Shown: positions 1 to 6,261 of the stretch, in pieces | How positions within the stretch are numbered: position 1 is the first letter of the stretch | Layout of the letters: each line of letters begins with the position of its first letter | NCBI GenBank assembly: GCA_019244745.1 | Contig: JAFASF010000034.1 | Location: 1-34,336, forward strand | Reading direction: 5' to 3' | DNA length: 34,336 bases | Origin: Solirubrobacterales bacterium | Lineage (GTDB): Bacteria > Actinomycetota > Thermoleophilia > Solirubrobacterales > Solirubrobacteraceae | The notes under the pieces: model-generated | What the model saw: the letters and a program-made list of their open reading frames with translations, nothing else | Database searches by the model: none | What the model was told of the DNA's origin: nothing | Made by a program: the position numbers and the translations under genes

Positions 1-1
1 C

Positions 2-472
2 GCGCGGGCGCCTTCGGTTGGAGCCGGGGCGCTGAACTTGATCTACGCCGTCCTCACTGAGACGGAACTCGATCCCCGGCTGCGCGAGATCGTCATTCTC
101 CGCGTCGCTCAGCGCAGCGGCGCCGCCTACGCCTTTGCGCAGCACGCCGCTATCGCCGCGTCGGTGGGCGTCGCTCCCGCGCAGGTGTCCGCTTTGAAAC
201 AAGGCCGCTTGGTGGGCCATGCGTTCAGCCGCGCCGAGCGAGTAGCGCTCGCGTTTGCCGACGAAGCCGTGGAGGCGCCAACCGTCTCGGAGGAGACGTT
301 CGCCCAGCTCAGCGAGCACTTCCCGCCGCGCCAGATACTCGAGCTCCTTCTCACCGCGGGTTGTTTTCGGATGATGTGCCGGCTCGTAACGGTCCTCGAC
401 CTCGAGCAGGAGCCCGCGTTCGGAGTGGACACATTGCGCCGGGCCGGCGAACCCGCGCTCGAGCGCTGCTGA
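2..472 (+). CDS. Carboxymuconolactone decarboxylase (CMD) family protein, 5' end outside window
   Basis: The reading frame is open to the left edge, so the true start lies upstream; the first in-window start-like codon is TTG at 38. The visible part carries the CMD-family core: ELDPRLREIVILRVAQ followed by AYAFAQHAAIAASVGV, then a helical C-terminal half. The cysteine pair of peroxidase-active AhpD proteins is not seen at the expected place before the conserved His (RSGAAYAFAQH), so an AhpD-type peroxidase activity is unlikely. Substrate is unknown. The gene converges on the sigma-factor gene. The family call is firm; the function is not. Confidence 0.75.
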   Translation, partial: ARAPSVGAGALNLIYAVLTETELDPRLREIVILRVAQRSGAAYAFAQHAAIAASVGVAPAQVSALKQGRLVGHAFSRAERVALAFADEAVEAPTVSEETFAQLSEHFPPRQILELLLTAGCFRMMCRLVTVLDLEQEPAFGVDTLRRAGEPALERC

Positions 473-520
473 CGCTCACCTGATCGGGTCGCTTACAGCG
501 ATGCTCGGGAGTTGTTAGGA

Positions 521-534
521 CCCGCCGCGGCGGG
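521..534. terminator. Possible shared hairpin between convergent genes
   Basis: A perfect 14-bp palindrome (CCCGCCGCGGCGGG) lies between the convergent stops at 472 (+) and 539 (-). There is no T-tract on either side, so this is only a candidate U-less terminator. Confidence 0.3.
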
Positions 535-538
535 CGTC

Positions 539-2593
539 TTACGAGGCGGAGGCGTTCGGGGCGGCGTTGGTTCCCGCCGGCGCTGCCGCGGCGCTGTTCG
601 ACCCGCCGCCGCCGGCGGCGCCCGCGGACGGGCTCGGGCCGTCTCCGGCCGAGGCGGTAGTGGCGTCGGTGTTGGCGCCGGTCGCGGCTGCGGACGGGCC
701 CGAGCCCGCGCCGTTGCCCGAACTCGTGGTCAAGTCGGGCGCAACGCTCGAACCGGACGGCGTGGCAGCTGTACCAGTGGCGGAGCCGGAGCCCGGGGAG
801 GCAGCCGGCGAGCCCGACGGCGCTGCACCGGTGGGGGAGCTGGAGCCCGGGGAGGCGGGCGTCGTCCTGGCTGTGCCCCCCGGGGTGTTTGTGGATCCCG
901 TTGCCGGGGTCGACGCAGCGGCGCCGTTCGAGCCGGCCGCCGGGTTGCCGGGAGCGCTGGACGCGTCGGATCCGAGCGGGACGGTCGGAGGCAGGTCTGG
1001 CGCTGCGGCCGACGACGGTTTCGCCGCGGCCGGGGAAACCGGGCCCGCGGAGGGATCCGAGCTGGTCGAGGTCGTCTGCGAGGACGCGCAGCTCGACGGG
1101 GTCGGCGCCACCGATCCGGTCGACGCGCCGGCGGCCGAAGAAGCGCACGTTGCTGAGGCGCCGGAGTTCGAGCCGGCGGAGCCCGCGCTGGGCGCGGTGG
1201 TGGATGTCGCCGCGCCCGCGCCCCCCGACTCGGTCGCGGTGGTGCTCGTCTGAGTCGTGCTTGTCGCGACAGAATTGGTAGTCGCGGTCGCGCTCGTCGC
1301 GGCGGAGCTCGGGGTCGCGGCTGCCTTCGCGCCAGATGGCTTGGCCGGCGGCGCCGGGGCCGGTGCGTTCTGGATCACGAACACGCTGGAGGTGATCGCC
1401 GGCGGCGTGGTGGTCAGTGACAGTGCATGGCTCGGAGCGACGACCCCGGTGGCGATTGCGACTGCGGTGACGATCTTCGACACGAGCGCTGTCGGGCTTG
1501 CCCGGGTCAGACCGCCGACAACGGCGAGCATGGTGCCTCCGGCGGTGAGGCCGGTGGCCACGGCGGCAGCCGGCGCGGCTGCAGCCACCCCGATGCCACA
1601 GGCACCTGTTCCGGCGCCGGCGAGGCCCCCGATCGCCCCGGCACTCGCCGCGACCGCGCCTCCGCCTCCGACGGCCGTTCCGCCGGCCACCGCACCGCCA
1701 CCGGCAAGCGCGGCGCCACCGCCGCTCGTGCCCGCCCCCGCGGCGACGATTCCTCCACCGCCCGCGATGCCTCCGCCGCTGGCGATCCCACCGGCGCCGG
1801 CGATCCCACCGCCAGCCGCAATTCCGCTTCCACCCGCGTGCGCCGCTGCGAGCACCCATGGCTTGAGCTCGGCGACCAGCGGGACAGGAAGGATGAGCGC
1901 GAGCGCCGCTCGCTGGCGGTGCACCTGTCTCTCGAAGGCTGCGCAGCTCGGACAGCGGTCGATGTGCGCCCGGGTCATGCTGCGCGGCAGGATCTTGCCC
2001 CGGACCGTCGCCAGCAGCTCCTGGGTCTCGGTGCAGGAACTGGTCCGGGCCCGCTGGCCGCGCAGGAGCGCCTCGCGCGCTTGGAAGATGAGCGCCTTTA
2101 CCTTCTCGCGCCGCACCCCCAGGACCGAAGCGATCTCGGTGTGCGAGTGATCGCCGAGCTCAAACAGGACGAGGGCGGCCCGCTGGTCGTACGGAAGCCG
2201 CCGGATGTCCTCGAGCAGTTCGCGCAGCTGCTCGCGCTGTTGGACCAGGTCCGCCGGCCCATCCGGGCATGACCGATCTTCGACCGGACCATCGACGCAC
2301 ACCGCATCGGGGCGGCCCCGTAGCTCCGATAGGCAACGGTTGCGAGCGATCGTGTACAGCCAGGGGCGCAGCGAGATACCACTGTCCCCACCACGCAACG
2401 CCCGGTACGCGGAGACGAACGTCTGCTGTAAGGCGTCCTCGGCCTCCTCGCGACTTCGAAGCATGTGCACGCAGAATGCGAGCACGCCCCGGGCATATCG
2501 ATCGTAGATCGCTTCGAAGGCACAATCGTCGCCGGCGCGTACCTGCGCAACGAGCTCGTCGTCGGTCAGCCCTAGGAAAAGTCTGCGGTCCAT
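539..2593 (-). CDS. ECF-type RNA polymerase sigma factor with zinc-finger domain and very long low-complexity C-terminal tail
   Basis: Numbering from the upstream ATG at 2680, residues 55-120 form sigma region 2 (AFEAIYDRYARGVLAFC, LRPWLYTIARNRCLSEL) and 150-205 region 4 (RLPYDQRAALVLFELG, HTEIASVLGVRREKVK). Next is an HxxxCxxC zinc-binding motif (H239, C243, C246) as in ZAS anti-sigma factors. A Gly/Ala/Ile-rich stretch of short repeats (about 282-345) and a hydrophobic stretch (about 345-415) follow, then about 290 residues rich in Ala, Ser, Thr, Pro and Gly to the stop. ECF factors are normally near 200 residues. The product could be a membrane-tethered sigma factor with its own inhibitory domain. 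Start is uncertain: ATG at 2593 fits family length, but ATGs at 2632 and 2680 are in frame and none has a clear SD. Confidence 0.85.
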   Translation of the reverse strand: MDRRLFLGLTDDELVAQVRAGDDCAFEAIYDRYARGVLAFCVHMLRSREEAEDALQQTFVSAYRALRGGDSGISLRPWLYTIARNRCLSELRGRPDAVCVDGPVEDRSCPDGPADLVQQREQLRELLEDIRRLPYDQRAALVLFELGDHSHTEIASVLGVRREKVKALIFQAREALLRGQRARTSSCTETQELLATVRGKILPRSMTRAHIDRCPSCAAFERQVHRQRAALALILPVPLVAELKPWVLAAAHAGGSGIAAGGGIAGAGGIASGGGIAGGGGIVAAGAGTSGGGAALAGGGAVAGGTAVGGGGAVAASAGAIGGLAGAGTGACGIGVAAAAPAAAVATGLTAGGTMLAVVGGLTRASPTALVSKIVTAVAIATGVVAPSHALSLTTTPPAITSSVFVIQNAPAPAPPAKPSGAKAAATPSSAATSATATTNSVATSTTQTSTTATESGGAGAATSTTAPSAGSAGSNSGASATCASSAAGASTGSVAPTPSSCASSQTTSTSSDPSAGPVSPAAAKPSSAAAPDLPPTVPLGSDASSAPGNPAAGSNGAAASTPATGSTNTPGGTARTTPASPGSSSPTGAAPSGSPAASPGSGSATGTAATPSGSSVAPDLTTSSGNGAGSGPSAAATGANTDATTASAGDGPSPSAGAAGGGGSNSAAAAPAGTNAAPNASAS

Positions 2594-2693
2594 CGCCGGA
2601 CGGCATCCCACAAGTACGGTGGTTGCCCCCATACGTGCAAAGTATGCGCCTTCATCGCGCCGGGGGTCGAGCTGAGACATTCGAGATCTTGAT

Positions 2694-2713
2694 GGGTGTC
2701 ATGCCGGACACCC
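2694..2713. promoter_or_regulatory. Inverted repeat upstream of the sigma-factor gene
   Basis: Perfect 7-bp arms GGGTGTC / GACACCC are separated by 6 bases. The repeat lies 13 bp upstream of the ATG at 2680 and about 100 bp upstream of the ATG at 2593. It could be an operator, or a small repeat element, since its ends resemble those of the repeat at 7979-8027. Confidence 0.35.
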
Positions 2714-3079
2714 AACTTGTGCCCCTCGGCGATTGTCGAGACCGACCCAATGGCCTAGACTCGGCGGAACCGGCTGCCCGAGATGCGTCGCGTTACGCGT
2801 CCACCGGTCCGGGCAAGACGGCGCCCCCCAGACAGCGCCCCGGGGAACCGGTGCCCCGGGGCGCCGTCACTGCCTCGACGGTCAGGTGTTGCCCCCATAC
2901 TGCGCGCCGTTTCCGTCATCGGCTGCTTCACCTGTATGAACGCGAGCGCGGTTCAAAGGTTGGTTTGCCATCGAGAAAGTTGTTCGCCCGCCTCACTTCG
3001 CCGCCTCCCTCGCGTCCTGCGCCGGTCCCTCGCGTCCGGCCGGACGCGAAACGTGCGACCGACAGACAGGCCCTTCGGC
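2714..3079. other. Gene-free region of about 370 bp with a strong GC hairpin
   Basis: No convincing coding sequence is seen on either strand. The region holds the hairpin at 2835-2864 and a 13-base sequence (GTTGCCCCCATAC, 2888-2900) that is an exact repeat of 2622-2634 at the sigma-gene 5' end. It probably contains the sigma-gene promoter and the 3' end of the XRE/membrane-protein transcript. Confidence 0.5.
2835..2864. terminator. Strong GC hairpin, possible terminator
   Basis: Eleven-bp perfect arms GCGCCCCGGGG / CCCCGGGGCGC flank an 8-base loop. An alternative pairing exists: GACGGCGCC at 2817-2825 is the exact complement of GGCGCCGTC at 2860-2868, which shares bases with the main stem. 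It lies downstream of the 4-TM protein gene, which stops at 3080, but has no T-tract. Confidence 0.35.
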
Positions 3080-3463
3080 TCAGCCGCGGATTCTGAAGAC
3101 GACGATCGAGACGACGTAGGTGAGGCCGCCGATCGCGCCAAGCCACGAGTACGGCGAGCCGCTGTGTCCGCGCGCGAGCTCGATCACGAACGCGACGATG
3201 ACCGCGGCGATCACCGCGAGCCCGGCGATCGCGGTCGCGTCGAGGTCGATCTGGCGGAAGCGCTCATCGCTCCCGTCGCCGCGCAGCCCACGGATCGTCT
3301 CGCTGCGCCCACCGAACAGAAACAGCGCGCCGACGGCGGTCATGATCGCCAGGGAGACGAGACCGCCGCCTGGATCCCCGCCGATCCACTGGGCGGCGAA
3401 GACCAGGATCCCCAACGCAGTGGCGAACAGCGGCAGGAACCATTTGGATTTAGTCATGGGCAT
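3080..3463 (-). CDS. Small four-helix membrane protein paired with XRE regulator
   Basis: The 127-residue product has four likely membrane helices (about residues 8-28, 34-52, 77-98, 104-125), with a charged loop GRSETIRGLRGDGSDERFRQIDL between helices 2 and 3. I do not recognise a precise family; small helical membrane proteins encoded directly after an XRE regulator are a common arrangement (DUF2178-like proteins are one example). Its start overlaps the end of the upstream XRE gene by 14 bp, so the two are almost certainly co-translated. The start at 3463 is preferred over ATG 3457 because a GGAG lies about 10 bases upstream. Function unknown; a sensory or stress-related partner of the regulator is plausible but unproven. 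Confidence 0.7.
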   Translation of the reverse strand: MPMTKSKWFLPLFATALGILVFAAQWIGGDPGGGLVSLAIMTAVGALFLFGGRSETIRGLRGDGSDERFRQIDLDATAIAGLAVIAAVIVAFVIELARGHSGSPYSWLGAIGGLTYVVSIVVFRIRG

Positions 3464-3644
3464 TGAACATCGTCTCCACGGTGGTCTCGAAGAATCGTGC
3501 CAGCGCGAGCGCTAGCGCGAGCGAGGGCGTGTACCGCTCCTGCTCGATCGAGTTGATCGTCTGCCGGGAGACACCCATCGCGGACGCGAGCTGTCCTTGG
3601 GACATCCCTCGAGCCGATCGCATCTCTCGGACAAGATTTTGCAT
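3450..3644 (-). CDS. XRE-family helix-turn-helix transcriptional regulator (small)
   Basis: This 64-residue protein is essentially one Cro/C1-type DNA-binding domain: RSARGMSQGQLASAMGVSRQ contains the first helices and TINSIEQERYTPSLALALAL the recognition helix and following helices. Very small XRE proteins of this kind usually act as dimeric repressors or activators of their own operon. The gene is first in a two-gene operon with the membrane protein that it overlaps. Two palindromes built from TTGACA/TGTCAA half-sites lie 8-60 bp upstream of its ATG and are strong candidates for its operators. Confidence 0.85.
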   Translation of the reverse strand: MQNLVREMRSARGMSQGQLASAMGVSRQTINSIEQERYTPSLALALALARFFETTVETMFNAHD

Positions 3645-3651
3645 CCGGTGT

Positions 3652-3669
3652 TGTCAAATCTGCTTGACA
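3652..3669. promoter_or_regulatory. Candidate operator 1 for the XRE regulator
   Basis: TGTCAA and TTGACA half-sites in inverted orientation are separated by six bases, 7 bp upstream of the XRE start codon. The same half-sites occur in the larger palindrome at 3682-3703. Confidence 0.45.
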
Positions 3670-3681
3670 GTGGAAAGGTAG

Positions 3682-3703
3682 CTTGACATCCGCGGATGTC
3701 AAG
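3682..3703. promoter_or_regulatory. Candidate operator 2: perfect 22-bp palindrome overlapping -35-like TTGACA on both strands
   Basis: Each half is CTTGACATCCG, and the halves are exact reverse complements with no spacer. It contains TTGACA on both strands, so a bound regulator could cover promoter -35 elements in either direction. On the minus strand, TTGACA at 3702-3697 is followed after 16 bp by TACCTT, a weak -10 candidate for the XRE gene. Confidence 0.5.
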
Positions 3704-3834
3704 GGTGCTTTACATGCAGGCGAACACTGCACTGCTGCCGATCCTCAGACGAAGCGACCAAGGCTCGATCGCCTGGAATCGATCGGGCACGGTGGGCTAA
3801 CGTTCCCGACGTCCACCGACGAGAGGAGCCGCGC

Positions 3835-4188
3835 ATGGCAAATCCGGTCGTTCATTTCGAGGTAGTCGGCAAGGACGCCGCGGGGCTGCAGAAGTTCTAC
3901 GGGGAGGCCTTTGGCTGGCAGCTACAAGACGTGATGGATGGCGCCTACTACATGGTCAACACCGGTGGCGAGGGAGACGTTGCGGGCGGCGTCGGCGCCG
4001 CGCCCGGCGGGGGCTCCGGACACGTCACGTTCTACGTCCAGGTCGACGATCCTGCGGCCGCGCTCGAGAAGATCAAGTCGCTCGGCGGCAGCACCGTGTC
4101 CGAGCCTATGGAGGTCCCGGACGGGCCCACGATCGCCATGTTCGCCGATCCCGAAGGCCACGTCGTCGGGCTCGTGAAGGCCCAGTAG
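3835..4188 (+). CDS. VOC (glyoxalase/bleomycin-resistance fold) family protein
   Basis: The 117-residue product has the paired beta-alpha-beta-beta-beta modules of the vicinal oxygen chelate fold: VVHFEVVGKDAAGLQKFYGEAFGW in the first half and HVTFYVQVDDPAAALEKI followed by FADPEGHVVGLV in the second. The ending DPEGHVVGLV with its Glu-Gly-His is typical of the family. A GAGGAG Shine-Dalgarno precedes the ATG. Members include glyoxalase I, dioxygenases and drug-binding proteins; the substrate here cannot be deduced. It stands alone, followed by a strong hairpin. Confidence 0.85.
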   Translation: MANPVVHFEVVGKDAAGLQKFYGEAFGWQLQDVMDGAYYMVNTGGEGDVAGGVGAAPGGGSGHVTFYVQVDDPAAALEKIKSLGGSTVSEPMEVPDGPTIAMFADPEGHVVGLVKAQ

Positions 4189-4208
4189 GCGCGAGCCACA
4201 GAGGGGCT

Positions 4209-4235
4209 GGCGGCGCCGTTCAACGCGGCGCCGCC
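4209..4235 (+). terminator. Hairpin terminator after the VOC gene
   Basis: Ten-bp arms GGCGGCGCCG / CGGCGCCGCC enclose a 7-base loop, 21 bp after the VOC stop. No T-tract follows. Confidence 0.5.
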
Positions 4236-4249
4236 TAGGCAAACGTGGT

Positions 4250-4279
4250 TTGACACTGCCGAACGGAGTCTGGTAATCT
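4250..4279 (+). promoter_or_regulatory. Probable glpF promoter
   Basis: TTGACA (4250-4255) is followed after 18 bp by TAATCT (4274-4279), a good match to a housekeeping sigma promoter. It would give a leader of about 280 nt before glpF. Confidence 0.5.
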
Positions 4280-4285
4280 CGGCCA

Positions 4286-4551
4286 CGCCCGTGGTGCTTG
4301 TGGGCGGCGTAGCGGTCGGCCACGCCGAGGTCGAGGGTGGTTTCGTTGAGCGCAGTCAGACTCGCAGCCGACGTCTCGATGGAGCGCCAAACTTGTGGCG
4401 CTTAGCCAGCGGCAGATCTATCGCAACCGTGGGCGATCTCCTCGAGCTAGCAGGAAGCACCGGGGGCGCGCCGAATCCTCGGGCCGAAGAGCGGTCATAG
4501 CGATGAATGCGGAGCTCGAGAGAGAGGTCGTTTCCTTGTACCCAACGTCTT
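4286..4551 (+). other. Long 5' leader of glpF
   Basis: About 270 bp lie between the promoter-like sequence and the glpF ribosome-binding site. It contains a 7-bp hairpin at 4383-4402 (AGCGCCA, 6-base loop, TGGCGCT). An open frame at 4291-4500 could encode 69 residues but has no recognisable family and no clear SD. I recognise no known riboswitch class. Confidence 0.35.
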
Positions 4552-4564
4552 GGGAGGAGGGCAT

Positions 4565-5557
4565 GTGGCAGTAGCTGATGCATCAGCGCGTCGATTGGGC
4601 TGGCGCGCGGGACTGGGCGGCGAGTTGTGGGCCGAGTTCTTCGGAACGTTCATCCTGATCTGCTTCGGCGATGGCGTGGTGGCGATGCTATGGGCCCTGA
4701 ACGGGTCCGGGCGCTCGATCCCGACCGTCTTCACACCGGCGGCTGGGATCTTCTCTTCGCACGCGCCGCTCCTGGGCAGTGGTGACTGGCTCCTGATCAC
4801 GTTTGGATGGGCGTTCGCGGTCACCTTCGCCATCTACACCGTGGGCGGCGTCACCGGCGCCCACATCAACCCGGCGATCACGTTGGGTGCGGCGATGCGC
4901 AAGGCATTGCCGTGGAACAAGGTCGCGCCCTACTGGGCGGTCCAGGTGGCCGGCGCGTTCGTCGGCGCCGCGCTCGTGTTCCTGGTCTACAACAACGCGA
5001 TCAACCACTTCGACCAGGTGAACCACCTCGTCAAGGGCAGGACGCCACCGGCCATGGGTAACTCACTCGCGACGTACAGTACGTTCGCCACGTTCCCGGC
5101 GCCGTACTTCCACAACGTCTTAGGACCGATAGTGGACCAGGTCGTGGGTACGTTCTTCCTGGCTCTGTTCGTGTTCGCGGTGACCGACGAGCTCGCGCTT
5201 GCACCGGGCTCGAACTTGGGGCCGCTGATCGTCGGGTTTATCGTGCTGGCGATCGGTATCTCGTTCGGCGCGAACGCCGGTTATGCGATCAACCCGGCCC
5301 GTGACTTCGGCCCGCGGTTGTTTGCGTGGATCGCGGGCTGGGGGAGGTTGGCGATGCCTGGCGACTACGGATGGATAAACACCTACTTCTGGGTGCCGAT
5401 CGTCGCACCTCTGATAGGGGCGGCGCTGGCCGTCCCTGCGTACGACATCGGGATGCGGAAGATCCTCATAGCGCGGCAAGCGGCAGCAGAGCCCACACCG
5501 GAACCCGGCGGAGAGGTGCCGCCGACGGCGGGGCCGCCGGGAGGACTGCCGGCGTAG
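4565..5557 (+). CDS. glpF: Glycerol uptake facilitator (aquaglyceroporin, MIP family)
   Basis: The product is an inner-membrane channel for passive glycerol entry, about 330 residues. Both MIP signature loops are present: GAHINPAITLG (NPA at 102-104) and INPARDFGPR (NPA at 243-245). The Asp after the second NPAR (D247) is the usual mark of glycerol-conducting channels rather than strict water channels. Six membrane helices are visible, and the Pro/Gly-rich C-terminus is poorly conserved. The frame is open back to TTG 4550, but GTG at 4565 sits just after a strong GGAGGAGG (4553-4560), so I take GTG, with a short spacing. At about 330 residues it is longer than E. coli GlpF (about 280), mainly through inserted loops. 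The glycerol operon lies on the opposite strand immediately downstream. Confidence 0.92.
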   Translation: MAVADASARRLGWRAGLGGELWAEFFGTFILICFGDGVVAMLWALNGSGRSIPTVFTPAAGIFSSHAPLLGSGDWLLITFGWAFAVTFAIYTVGGVTGAHINPAITLGAAMRKALPWNKVAPYWAVQVAGAFVGAALVFLVYNNAINHFDQVNHLVKGRTPPAMGNSLATYSTFATFPAPYFHNVLGPIVDQVVGTFFLALFVFAVTDELALAPGSNLGPLIVGFIVLAIGISFGANAGYAINPARDFGPRLFAWIAGWGRLAMPGDYGWINTYFWVPIVAPLIGAALAVPAYDIGMRKILIARQAAAEPTPEPGGEVPPTAGPPGGLPA

Positions 5558-5584
5558 ACGCAACCTGGCAAGACACGGGCAACC

Positions 5585-5613
5585 GGGCGGTGGCGCTACT
5601 GGCGCCGCCGCCC
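5585..5613. terminator. Bidirectional hairpin terminator between glpF and pgsA
   Basis: A 12-bp stem (GGGCGGTGGCGC with GCGCCGCCGCCC, one G-T pair) and a 5-base loop lie between the convergent glpF and pgsA stops. There is no T-tract, but position and stability suit a shared terminator. Confidence 0.55.
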
Positions 5614-5675
5614 GCGCTCGTTAACCGGAGGCGGCAGAACGGTGACGTCCCCGGGACACGTCACGAAGACGCGAT

Positions 5676-6254
5676 TCATCCATCGGCGCGCAGAGCAGAG
5701 GAGAAGCGAACGAAATAGTCGACGCCGGACCAGACGGTCACCAGCGCCGCCACGCCGAGCAGCCACTGATCGAGGTATGCGCCGGCGAACGTGACCTCGG
5801 GCCGAAGCATGATGAGCGTGAGGGCGACGAACTGCGCCGTGGCCTTCCACTTGCCGAGCATCGAGGCTTCGAGATGGAGGCCCTGGGCGGCCACGGCGGC
5901 GCGCAAGCCGAGCACGATGAGCTCGCGGCCGATGATCGCCAGCGAGAGCCAGGGGGAGGCGCGCCCGGTCGCGACCAGCGCGATGAGCACGCCGGTGACC
6001 AGCAGCTTGTCGGCCGTCGTGTCGAGAAACGAGCCCAGGCGAGAGCTCACGTTCCAGCGGCGTGCGAGGCGTCCGTCGAACCAATCCGTGCTCGACACCG
6101 CCAGGAAGACGATCGCCGCAGCCGTCCAGGAGTGGCCGAGGATCAGGCCCATCACCACCGGGGTGGCCACGATCCGGATGCTCGTGCCGGCCAGGATCAA
6201 AGCGCCGGCTCGGGTGCTGCCTCTTCTCGCTGGTCTCAGCGCGCCAGCATCCAT
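5676..6254 (-). CDS. pgsA: CDP-alcohol phosphatidyltransferase, probably phosphatidylglycerophosphate synthase
   Basis: This integral membrane enzyme would transfer the phosphatidyl group of CDP-diacylglycerol to glycerol-3-phosphate, the first step to phosphatidylglycerol. The full family signature DX2DGX2ARX8GX3DX3D is present, with D57, D60, G61, A64, R65, G74, D78 and D82. Several hydrophobic helices follow. ATG 6254 is chosen because it lies 7 bp after the dhaM stop; an upstream in-frame start at 6314 would overlap dhaM. It is last in the glycerol operon, where its substrate is produced. Another CDP-alcohol substrate such as inositol phosphate cannot be excluded from sequence alone. Confidence 0.85.
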   Translation of the reverse strand: MDAGALRPARRGSTRAGALILAGTSIRIVATPVVMGLILGHSWTAAAIVFLAVSSTDWFDGRLARRWNVSSRLGSFLDTTADKLLVTGVLIALVATGRASPWLSLAIIGRELIVLGLRAAVAAQGLHLEASMLGKWKATAQFVALTLIMLRPEVTFAGAYLDQWLLGVAALVTVWSGVDYFVRFSSALRADG

Positions 6255-6261
6255 CGTGAAC

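Noticed and set aside
351-2150. Long open frames on both strands across the sigma-factor tail (for example + 567-1253, + 1257-2150, - 351-1859)
   Set aside because: They are shadows of the Ala/Gly/Ser/Thr-rich GC-biased tail; their translations are Arg- or Pro/Ala-rich with no family features.
3683-3865. 60-codon frame before the VOC gene
   Set aside because: It starts inside the 22-bp palindrome and overlaps the VOC start in another frame; it has no protein-like features.
4291-4500. 69-codon frame in the glpF leader
   Set aside because: It has no SD, no family resemblance and no clear start context; kept only as a point to check in the leader.
4286-4551. Known riboswitch in the glpF leader
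   Set aside because: No recognisable conserved core of a known class was found; only a simple 7-bp hairpin.
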